DNA of 27,133 bases from Acrasis kona (taxonomy: Eukaryota > Heterolobosea > Eutetramitea > Acrasida > Acrasidae), in contig JAOPGA020001086.1 in NCBI GenBank assembly GCA_026419775.2, positions 1-27,133 of the forward strand, written 5' to 3'. Made by a program: the position numbers and the translations under genes. The notes under the pieces are model-generated. The model searched no databases and had not been told where the DNA came from. It saw only the letters and a program-made list of their open reading frames with translations. Positions 17,234 through 25,700 of this stretch are shown piece by piece. Every line of letters begins with the position of its first letter. Positions within the stretch are counted from its first letter, which is position 1.

Positions 17234-17692
17234 TTGTATCTGTTTTTAATTTTTGTTGCATTTATTCGAATTGCATTCATACTTTTCTTTTTATTCAAGA
17301 TTAAAACATTATGCTGTGAGGGCAGGGCGGATAGGAGAAGAAGAGTAAAGATGAGGGCACTTTTTAAAAAAATCCGAAAGCACCAAGAAATTATGCGACA
17401 ATTTCGAAGTTCAATTCATTCGATTATCAACATATCCGTCGCATCCAACAACTTTATTCTAGCCGTATCCTCTTTCTCAACTCTGCAAGCATCAACTTTG
17501 TATTGTACAATATCCACTACAATGGGTGTTGGTGAGGAAGATTTTTACTTAACGTACAACGGCACACCAATACGATTTGATAGAAGACTTGATGTGTATG
17601 GCATATCAAATGGCTCAACATTGATTTTCAACATGAGATTAAAGGGCGGGGTTAAGAAGAGGAAATTAGAAGAGTGCGGAGATGCATATTGA
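17234..17692 (+). CDS. Ubiquitin-like domain protein ending in a Gly-Gly motif
   Basis: Divergent from the BRCT-like gene; the two ATG regions are only a few bases apart. The likely start is ATG 17351 (MRALFKKIRKHQEIMRQF) or one upstream at 17234. Residues up to 143 of the long frame have a ubiquitin-like pattern: a helix (TLQASTLYCTISTTMGVGEE), FYLTYNGTPIRFDRRLDVYG matching the yLtynGkpl...LxdYgI part of ubiquitin-like folds, then SNGSTLIFNMRLKGG, comparable to STLHLVLRLRGG of ubiquitin. The frame runs on as VKKRKLEECGDAY and stops. A GT lies exactly after the GG codon (17651), so splicing into the next ORF at its AG (17741) would be in frame; that donor, GTTAAG, is weak. Conjugation or a fusion processed at GG are inferences. 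Confidence 0.6.
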   Translation: MYLFLIFVAFIRIAFILFFLFKIKTLCCEGRADRRRRVKMRALFKKIRKHQEIMRQFRSSIHSIINISVASNNFILAVSSFSTLQASTLYCTISTTMGVGEEDFYLTYNGTPIRFDRRLDVYGISNGSTLIFNMRLKGGVKKRKLEECGDAY

Positions 17693-17741
17693 TGGTACAA
17701 GACACCAAGGATTGTATAATAATATCAACATTGAACTATAG

Positions 17742-18404
17742 AAGGATATTATTTTGCTTGATGATGAGAGTCTTACAACAAGTGCGATTCTTGCAGCGTT
17801 GCTACTTGGACATATCCGCTATACCAAGTGCATACAAAATAANCAAATTCTAGAACCTGTTGAGGAACCACAAAACACCACACCTCCTTCTAAAGTATGT
17901 GAATCAGAGTATAGCAAACTTTATTCAATTCTTTCAAAACCATCAATTGACAAGTACAACAATTTGAATCACAACATCTACAACAAGGCAGTTGAAGCTG
18001 CATTTTCCAATATATATACCAGAATCAAAGCACCGCAATCTAATGGAATACAGCCATATAAATCAGTGCAAGAAGGAATGAGTCATCGTTACTGTCGTGA
18101 AGGAGGTTTATCGCAAGATGGTATTTCAGAATTGAGATCATACTTGAAAGCTGCTGGAGTCTTGGAAACAAAGATCAAAAAAAAGGTTTCTACTTTACAG
18201 AATGATGCACTCCAATTGCAAAGAAAAATAGAAGAGAAGCAGAAGTCTTTAAAAGTATGGGACAAGAACACAACCTTGTCTGATAAAATAAGACTTGAAC
18301 AAAAAATTGAGCTACTCAAGATACAAGTATTTGAAGAAAAGCTCAAATGCACTGAACTTCAAATCTCTCATCTGCAATCCTCTAATCTAGTTCAAGACAT
18401 TTGA
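17742..18404 (+). CDS. Unrecognised protein with C-terminal coiled coil
   Basis: Open from just after an ACTATAG that looks like a 3' splice site; there is no ATG near the start, so the first exon is probably elsewhere, perhaps the ubiquitin-like ORF. N-terminal hydrophobic helix (LTTSAILAALLLGHIRYTKC), middle part with NNLNHNIYNKAVEAAFSNIY, then SHRYCREGGLSQDGISELRS, and a long heptad-rich coiled coil (KKKVSTLQNDALQLQRKIEE, KIELLKIQVFEEKLKCTELQ). One base is N. No family recognised. A further coding stretch follows in another frame. Confidence 0.5.
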   Translation, partial: KDIILLDDESLTTSAILAALLLGHIRYTKCIQNXQILEPVEEPQNTTPPSKVCESEYSKLYSILSKPSIDKYNNLNHNIYNKAVEAAFSNIYTRIKAPQSNGIQPYKSVQEGMSHRYCREGGLSQDGISELRSYLKAAGVLETKIKKKVSTLQNDALQLQRKIEEKQKSLKVWDKNTTLSDKIRLEQKIELLKIQVFEEKLKCTELQISHLQSSNLVQDI

Positions 18405-18746
18405 CACTATACTGATAGAATCAAACCCTTTATTTCCTTCAATTGATGCCAAGACATATGTAACAAATGAAAAAACAATCAAACATCTCCCATTAGACCC
18501 AAAGATAGCTAGAATATTTGGTAATGAACAGGAAGTTAAACAACTGCGATTTATTCCAGATGAATTAAAAATAGTCAGTCATGTTGTAGAAACAAAATAT
18601 TATCAAGAACTAGTTGATAAACATTGTTCTGATGGGGCGTTGTTACTTCTTGTTAACTGGTTTTCAGATCATTTTAACAAATCAAGAAATGCTGGTAAAT
18701 TAAGAAAGGCTTATGGTGGTTATTAAGACCTATTTAATGCTAGTTA
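18400..18746 (+). CDS. Unrecognised coding stretch following the coiled-coil ORF
   Basis: Frame shifted relative to the previous ORF. It reads FDTILIESNPLFPSIDAKTY, then DPKIARIFGNEQEVKQLRFI, YYQELVDKHCSDGALLLLVN and WFSDHFNKSRNAGKLRKAYG, ending in Gly-Gly-Tyr before TAA at about 18724-18726. It has good protein character for over 100 residues, so it is probably the C-terminal part of the same gene, with either a frameshift or an unrecognised intron at 18390-18404. Family not recognised. Confidence 0.4.
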
Positions 18747-19061
18747 TAAATATAGAGGGAAATTGAGATCAAAGATTCTATATAGTGTTGGTAACAAAGA
18801 TCTCACATTACATGTATTTGCACTGGAGGTGTTTCGTGTTTGCTGTTTTTGATGTCAAATCGTCATCAAAAACGTCAGAAATCAAAGAAAATCTCTTGAA
18901 ACTTTTAGTAAACTCAAAAATTCTTCAAGGCAACCAAAAAACCTTGGGGATTTCTCGAAAACTGCGGAGAACTGCGGAAATTGTTGAGAGTGCCGAGAAA
19001 GCCGAGGACACAAAAATATTGGATTCTGATAATATGTTGAAAACATCAAAATAACATTTAT
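18747..19061 (+). other. Short coding-like stretch, otherwise nothing clear
   Basis: The plus strand at 18845-19054 reads VKSSSKTSEIKENLLKLLVN and then SRKLRRTAEIVESAEKAEDT before a stop next to the transposase end. It is Lys/Glu-rich and could be chance or a remnant. I see no other feature. Confidence 0.25.
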
Positions 19062-19064
19062 TCC

Positions 19065-19810
19065 CTAGATTTGCCTGCATGGCATGATGAATTTATTAAC
19101 AAGCCCAGCAGCGACAACCCACACCCTATGGTGCTCCTGCGCCTTGTCCAAGTCAACATTAAATGCTCTGTACGTATATTTGCAAACCTTCCACATTTTA
19201 ATATAGCAGATGACGTTCTCCACAACAGTTCTGATTCGCTTGAATTCCTTATTAAATTGTATTTGTTTATCATCAAGCTTCACTTTGTCTTTGTTATCTG
19301 GATATGGGAATGCAACTCTACGATAGTCATTTTGGAGGCCTCTGTATCCAAGGTCAGCAGCAATCCATTCGTCCCTTTTAAGACTTTTGTAAATCTTGTT
19401 CTCCTCTAAATCAATCACATTCTTATCATTTAGAGATCCATTGTATGATGGACTAACATAATAGATAAAGCCTGTTGGGGAGCATACTATCATTTTTGTA
19501 AATGTATGCCTTGCCTTCTTTCCGGAATAGAGCAGCTTATCAAGAATACGTCTTAACGGCCTCATTACATACTGCTCCGTACCATCTAGTACAATAGTAA
19601 TCAGAGCTTTTCTTAAAACTGCTGCGTTGCCTCTTCTTGTTTTGTAATCTGGAAGGTATATTTTAGGATTGAAATACTTGAATAATACATTGAGTGAAAA
19701 GCCCTTCCTAGCGTGAGCATAATTCAGATACCCTTGATCTGATTATCGCTATACCTTGTGCAAACAACACTACTGACTAGGTCACGCTTGTGAAGATGCT
19801 AAATAAAACT
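19065..19810 (-). pseudogene. PIF/Harbinger or IS5-like (DDE_4) transposase, 5' end damaged
   Basis: One open frame from about 19735 reads YLNYAHARKGFSLNVLFKYF, then NAAVLRKALITIVLDGTEQY with the first catalytic Asp. YSGKKARHTFTKMIV is the hallmark YSGKKK-HT motif of the family, and SPSYNGSLNDKNVIDL holds the second Asp. WIAADLGYRGL follows, and FKRIRTVVENVICYIKMWKV carries the catalytic Glu. It ends at 19065. Upstream, HLHKRDLVSSVVCTRYSDN (about 19810-19750) is in another frame, so the N-terminus is broken or spliced. The three acidic residues are all present. No TIRs were identified. Its relation to the ubiquitin-like/BRCT-like gene pair to the left is unknown. Confidence 0.8.
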
Positions 19811-19839
19811 CAGCTAACCATTGGCATACCAATTGAATT

Positions 19840-20700
19840 TTCTGATCGGTGAAAACTGCCACAGCCTTTAATCCAGTGGGACAAATTAACTGTACAGAAA
19901 CCCATTCAAACTGGCTTTTCATTCACAATATCCGCATTATCAGATATTGGCCGTTCACAACCGCAGTTATACTCGTATTCATGCTGATTTTATTGCATCA
20001 CCATTTGCTCTAATGTTGGAAGAGGCCCATTTAGCATGCAAAATCTATCAGGAAATGATTGGAGTCAAATTGCAAAGGACCGAGAAGCTATGTTGAGATT
20101 CTGGAATGTATTCAAAGACTTTGTACCCCAACAAGTATTAGAGATACGTATGAATAAAGCAAAGAAAAGACATCCAAGTAAGAAATTTGATACATATCAA
20201 GTTGGAGACATTGTTATGATCTGAAATCCAAGACAAGTTAGCAAAGCTCAATTCCCTTTCCATTCCAGGTTACGGAAGTGTTGAACAACGGACAATTTAT
20301 GTTGAAAAGCAGAGCACAAGATGATATCAGAACATCAGCATTGTTTTTAAAACATGTACAGTTAGGTGATCAACAACAGTTGACTGATGTACCAGTGAAT
20401 CTAGACAAAGAGACACTTATGTTTCAATTACATTCGGAAGAATATATTGAGGACAAAACAGGCGGATATCTGAAAAATGAAAACAATGTCTTAAAAATAA
20501 AAACTTGTCTTAAAAATGAAAATTCGAGATAACTCATCGGAAAATGACTTTCACTCGAAATTTCCAAAGCGACTATGCTCTACTCATCATAGGCCATACA
20601 ATGATGAACTTTTAATTTTTGACAAAATGATGATGAAGATGATGACGAAATTGATGATATCCAATAATAAAAGGGTAAATAAACAAAAATTTAAATTAAA
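19840..20700 (+). mobile_element. LTR-retrotransposon-type integrase C-terminal fossil
   Basis: Old, broken fragment of a retroelement pol gene, on the plus strand. The recognisable part is at about 20080-20340: AKKRHPSKKFDTYQVGDIVM, then a stretch resembling the SH3-like end of Ty3/gypsy-type integrases (EVLNNGQFMLKSRAQDD). It has several breaks. No LTRs, reverse transcriptase or protease were seen. A similar integrase in another class of element cannot be excluded. Confidence 0.5.
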
Positions 20701-20718
20701 CTAATCTTATATAACACA

Positions 20719-20748
20719 TCTGACATACAATTATGCATACAATGTCAG
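20719..20748. repeat. Small inverted repeat
   Basis: CTGACAT and ATGTCAG separated by 15 bp, just beyond the stop of the Tc1-like transposase. Could be a transcription-end hairpin or part of a transposon end. No partner was found at the other end. Confidence 0.4.
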
Positions 20749-21670
20749 GTGAAATTCTCAATTATTCTTTGCTCCTCTACATTGATTGCATTTTGTATAC
20801 CTCTTTTCATCATCATAATGTCCTCAGCATCAATGTTTTTGTTATATTGGATAAAATTCTTGATGTATCCAAATGAGAGCTCTATTGGATTATAATCAGG
20901 ACTATATGGTGGAAGGAACAGGAAAGGAATATTGTTATCAAGTAGATAATTCATGACATCATGGTATATTTTGGCATTATTTAAAACAAGGATGAAATGA
21001 CCACGTATTTTTTCTTTTAGTTCATCAATGAATGCAATAAAATCGTGGCGATTAATACCACCATTATTCACATCAGTACATCTAAGGTAGTGGTGGACAA
21101 TACCTGTACAAGACTGTGCCATTATCAATGAGAAGGAGTTCCTTGTTACATTGCCTGCAGCCCATTGTGCACGCACGCCTTTTTAAAGTAGCTATACCTA
21201 CAATTGAATGCGCGGAAGTCAAAATGTGATTGATCAATATAAATGAACATGCGTGAATCATAATTCCATACCCGCTGTCTCTTCCATTGAACTTCCTCCG
21301 TGGTGCGCTTTCGTGCAATATGTGACACACGCTTACGTTTAAAGTTCAGTTGTTTAGTATGAATCCTACTAATATCCCAAGGATCTATTCATACTCTTGT
21401 TTCTTGGTATAATAAATTTATGATGTCAGAGGTGGAACGTAATGGGTTTTCTAATGTTAAAATCTCAATGAAGTTTTTAACATGTAGGTTTGTTTTTATT
21501 GTTTGTTGTGGTGGTCGACCGCATTTTGGAGTGTCTTCGCCATTAAAATACCGATCTAGATACTTCTGTACTGTCTTATGGTTAATGCGCAACTTCTTTG
21601 CTATTCAACAGGATTTCATTAGTTCTAATTGATTGAGGATGATTCCTCTCTGTACTTTAGAGGGGATAGA
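20745..21670 (-). pseudogene. Tc1/IS630-like (DDE_3) transposase remnant
   Basis: From right to left: a helix-turn-helix at about 21660-21480 (IAKKLRINHKTVQKYLDRYF, GEDTPKCGRPPQQT) and a second helical part (VKNFIEILTLENPLRSTSDI). Then the catalytic core: RMFIYIDQSHFDFRAF (first Asp), GHFILVLNNAKIYHDVMNYL, and FLFLPPYSPDYNPIELSFGY with the PYSPxxNPIE signature. In the second block the usual LDNA Asp is Asn, so one catalytic residue is missing. The frame changes at least twice (around 21390 and 21150-21180). It is dead. TIRs were not identified. Confidence 0.8.
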
Positions 21671-21791
21671 TACACCATTTGCTAACGCGCGACCCTGGGA
21701 GTTGATACAGAATGTCATCTGGTGTAAAAAATTGCGGTCTAACTGTAAGGCAATTTATTTTAGGGGCAAATTGAAGATTAATTTGAGTGAG

Positions 21792-22388
21792 TTACTCCTC
21801 AATATCAGAATAATATCCCCCACCATCCACAACATCATCCTCAAACTCATCCTCTGTAGAAAATAACGTCAAAAATATTGAATCAATGTACAACGCATCG
21901 TTGGTCTGGAAATGACGAAATGTAACAGCAATAGACGCAATATAACCACTTTCTGTATGACCAGTTGAACTTGATACAATCGCACCATAATTCCCAAGTG
22001 TTGATTGTGGTGGATGCATTGGCTTAAATGTGGACAAGATGTGTAATATGTAGTTAAAATCATCGTCATTTTGACGAACGTCGTGCATTCCACTTCTTTC
22101 AACGAGAAGAATTGAATAGTTTTTTGAAAGTGTGATATTTTTGTGATTTTCGGAATCTCGAAGCATTTTCCAAAGGAGCTTTGCACGTGATCCAATATTA
22201 AGTTCGTTCGGTATGGCGGGAGTACGTCTTCTTGTCTCTTTAGTATAGTACTGCCTAGCATTACCACTAAAAGCGTTCTCCATCACTTTTTCTAACCTTA
22301 AACGCTTTGTTGGAGGATGATGAGGTGTTTTGTGAGTGTCATGGCTGCCGTTTGCAGCGCTGCTGCTTGTATCGTGGTTTCTTTTCAT
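21792..22388 (-). CDS. Intact unrecognised gene, possibly nuclear
   Basis: One frame of 198 codons from ATG 22388 (MKRNHDTSSSAANGSHD) to the stop at 21792. The N-terminal 35 residues are low-complexity with His, Ser and Pro and a basic PPTKRLRLEK that resembles a nuclear-localisation signal. The globular part includes NAFSGNARQYYTKETRRRTP, SRAKLLWKMLRDSENHKNIT, SILLVERSGMHDVRQNDDDF and ALYIDSIFLTLFSTEDEFED; the end is acidic and Gly/Tyr-rich. No family recognised. It lies just upstream of the decayed Tc1-like transposase on the same strand and could be a host gene or another ORF of that region. No introns are needed. Confidence 0.55.
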   Translation of the reverse strand: MKRNHDTSSSAANGSHDTHKTPHHPPTKRLRLEKVMENAFSGNARQYYTKETRRRTPAIPNELNIGSRAKLLWKMLRDSENHKNITLSKNYSILLVERSGMHDVRQNDDDFNYILHILSTFKPMHPPQSTLGNYGAIVSSSTGHTESGYIASIAVTFRHFQTNDALYIDSIFLTLFSTEDEFEDDVVDGGGYYSDIEE

Positions 22389-22796
22389 TTAGTTTGAGTG
22401 GGTTCATGTTCGTACTTGATTTTTGTGTGCTTATTTAATAGTCAACCTATTGGTTTGAAGTCATGAATAAGCTGGAAATATGTTATTATATTATATCTTT
22501 TTGAGGGATGCATTATTCAGAGAAATTGTTTCACGAACATATAGAAGGCGTTGTTTAAATGAAATTTATTCAAAAATCTATTATTGGCACCCTGGATATT
22601 GGTTCGGTACTTTTACTTGTAAGTCACTCAACTGGTCCGTTGCTTTTTACAACACGGAAAACAGCGAAACTATCGTAACACAATACAATTTTGAACCGTT
22701 ATTGGTTGCCTTCTTTAGATGTAAAATCCTTTAGGGCTGTTGCCCCTCGGAATTTACGAGATTAATTTAATATTCTACGCTAAACACACTTACAGG
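22389..22796. promoter_or_regulatory. Divergent intergenic region upstream of the lectin/EGF gene
   Basis: About 400 bp between two divergent starts. A+T-rich, with a short open frame (22480-22734) that does not look like protein. It presumably holds both promoters, but no specific element can be identified. Confidence 0.35.
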
Positions 22797-25700
22797 ATGA
22801 TTCGTTACGTCATCCTAGCTTGTTTGATTGCGCTAGTAACGTCTTGGTCATGCAATAATGTCGACTACACCTCAACTTTAGTCTGTAACGGGTACGAATG
22901 TCCTTCCATGCTCATATCTGATTATTATAGTAATGGAATTTGTCGTAAAGATGGAACATGTAATTGCATGTCCTCCTACGGTGGAGAGTACTGCCAGTTT
23001 TCAAATTTTAGGTCTCAAACATATAACGGAGTTACAAAAGAATACTTTGCCTACAATATATCTAATTCTTTTACCTTTATTGACAATTGGTGTCAGAAAT
23101 ACTTCCGTGGTCGCATAACAAACATTGGAAGTGCAGCCGAAGATACATATCTAAATAACTACATGGTGTCAGTGGTATCTGGCTATAGCAGTTATAACCA
23201 GGGTTTTTTTATTGGTATTAACGATATGGCAGTAGAGGGAAGATTTGTCTGGGCAGATGGTTATCCCTTAGGTTACTCCAACTACAATCCTGGCGAACCT
23301 AATCATTCATACGATAACAACATAGGGTAAAAAAATTCCATCACAAACAGCAACTCACTTTGATAGAACAACAGAACGTTGTACGGTATCCTTCGGAGGA
23401 AATTGGAACGACGTGCACTGTGTTAGATGGTTCCCTGGTATGTGTTCAAGAATTGTAAGCAGTTCAACATGCGTCACAAACACAAAGTGTTGTAAGTTCA
23501 ATTCACATTGCAAAAAAATTCAAGTCTTAGATGATACTTGTTCAAACGATCAATTCGTTTGTTATGGAAACGGCGTATGTACCGGAAATAACACTTGTGT
23601 ATGCGCGAATGGATTTTCGGGAGATTTTTGTAACATCATGACCAACACAGTGAACGGAGTGACATACGACTACAGAACATCTTATGGTATATTGGATTAT
23701 AACCAAGCAGAAACAAATTGTATTCAATATTTTGGAGGTCACATGGTCAGCTACATTAACTATGATGAATTCTACCACTCTTTGAGTTACTTGATGAGTT
23801 GGGGACGTGCCACCACCGACATTCAAGGTAAAAACATAATAGCTCCTTTCAAAATAATTCTTTATATAGTTTGGTTGGGTATATTTAACATTCAATCAAT
23901 ATCAACATGGTCCAATGCTGACTTTTCAACAAGTGCATACCTTAGGTGGAACTCCAACGAGCCTGTAAGTCATTTGGTTTGTTAATTTCAAGTTATGACA
24001 TTTGAAATAGAATAATGTTGGAAATGCAGAGAGAGTTGGTAAACTATTTGTGAGTAATGTCTGGCAAGCAAATACTGTATCTACTGGAGTTGGTAATGGT
24101 TTATTTGGATATTTTAATGACGTTCCGACCGACCATCAACTCTGCTTCCTATGTAGGAAGTTATCTACTCCTCTTTTGAGCTGTAACGGAGTGTTGGCGA
24201 GTTCTTCATCGGTATGTAATGGTCAAGGCTCTTGTGCAGCTCAAAATAAATGTGTGTGTAGCGGTAGTTACACTGGATTGAATTGCCAAACATTAATGAC
24301 CAAACCTGTCCCTTCTGGTACTCTTGGTTCTTGTCGAGCCTTAATTAAAGCTAACAACCAACTCTTATCTGGTTATTATTTCATTAATGGAGTTTACGAT
24401 AATAATTATTCTGGAAGTACTAGTTTAGTATACTGCGACATGAGTCAAGATTTCGGAGGCTGGACACAAGTAGCGAGTATTGATAAAGTTGTAGTGGGCG
24501 CCAAAACACAAAGTATGGTAACTGGAATAAATGATTTGGGTCTCGACTATGATACCATTATGGTGCGAGACAGAGGTGGTTCTTATTCGGCCATTGGATG
24601 GAGTTATCGTAGTAATGGATTCAACACGACTCTGCTTGGTTTTGCTTTCCAAAATGATAACAGTAAATTCTACTTCCAAGCAGGTGGTCCAACACCTGGT
24701 TGCACCCACACTCTTAATTACTTACCTTCCAGTCAATTCACTCTACCTTATGGTAACTATTCTCTCGTCCAAATGACGAAGCCATCAGGTCTGGCTAGAT
24801 TGACGGGTATCGTCCCTGCTATTGATGGTTCCAACTTGGCCACCAGTAGCGGGTACTGCGACGGTGGTTATCTCAATAATGGATATGCACTCCGTATTGA
24901 TGTCTATGTAAGAAGAAAATACACTTGCTATGGAATAAGTGAATATGCATTTGGAAGTGTCTGTAGTGGAAGAGGACAATGCACGGCTGATAACAATTGT
25001 GTTTGTGATACTGGAAGTTCAGGTGCACAATGTCAAATTTATTCATGTTCTGGTATTGATTACAATAATCCTAGTGTTTGCTCTAATGGCAACGGTACTT
25101 GTACTTCGCTTAATGTATGTACCTGCAGAACAGGATACAATGGTACTAACTGCGAAAACTATTATTGTAATGGAGTCATAAGCTCTAATTCTGCTGGTTG
25201 CTCAAGAAACGGAACATGTGTTGCACCAAGCACATGTAATTGTAATGCTGGCTACTACGGTAGTTCATGTCAATCATGGAATTGTAATGCTATTATTAAT
25301 ACCAATAGCGCAGGTTGCTCTAATAACGGAACATGCATATCTCCGAATACTTGTAATTGCAACGCTGGTTATTACGGACCTTCTTGTCAATCATGGAACT
25401 GCAACTCAGTCATCAGTACTAATAACGCTGGATGTTCTAACAACGGAACGTGTGTTGCACCAAATACTTGTAACTGTAATACTGGTTATTTTGGTTCATC
25501 ATGCCAGTCGTGGAATTGTAATGGAACTATAAACACCAATAGTGCAGGCTGTTCTAATAATGGAACATGCGTTGCACCTGGTACATGTAACTGTAACGCT
25601 GGTTACTACGGTAGTTCATGTCAATCATGGAACTGCAACAGTGTCATCAACACAAATAATACAGGTTGCTCAAACTATGGGACATGTGTGGCGCCTAATA

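Noticed and set aside
22480-22734. Short plus-strand ORF upstream of the lectin gene
   Set aside because: No ATG-supported protein-like sequence; it lies in the divergent promoter region.
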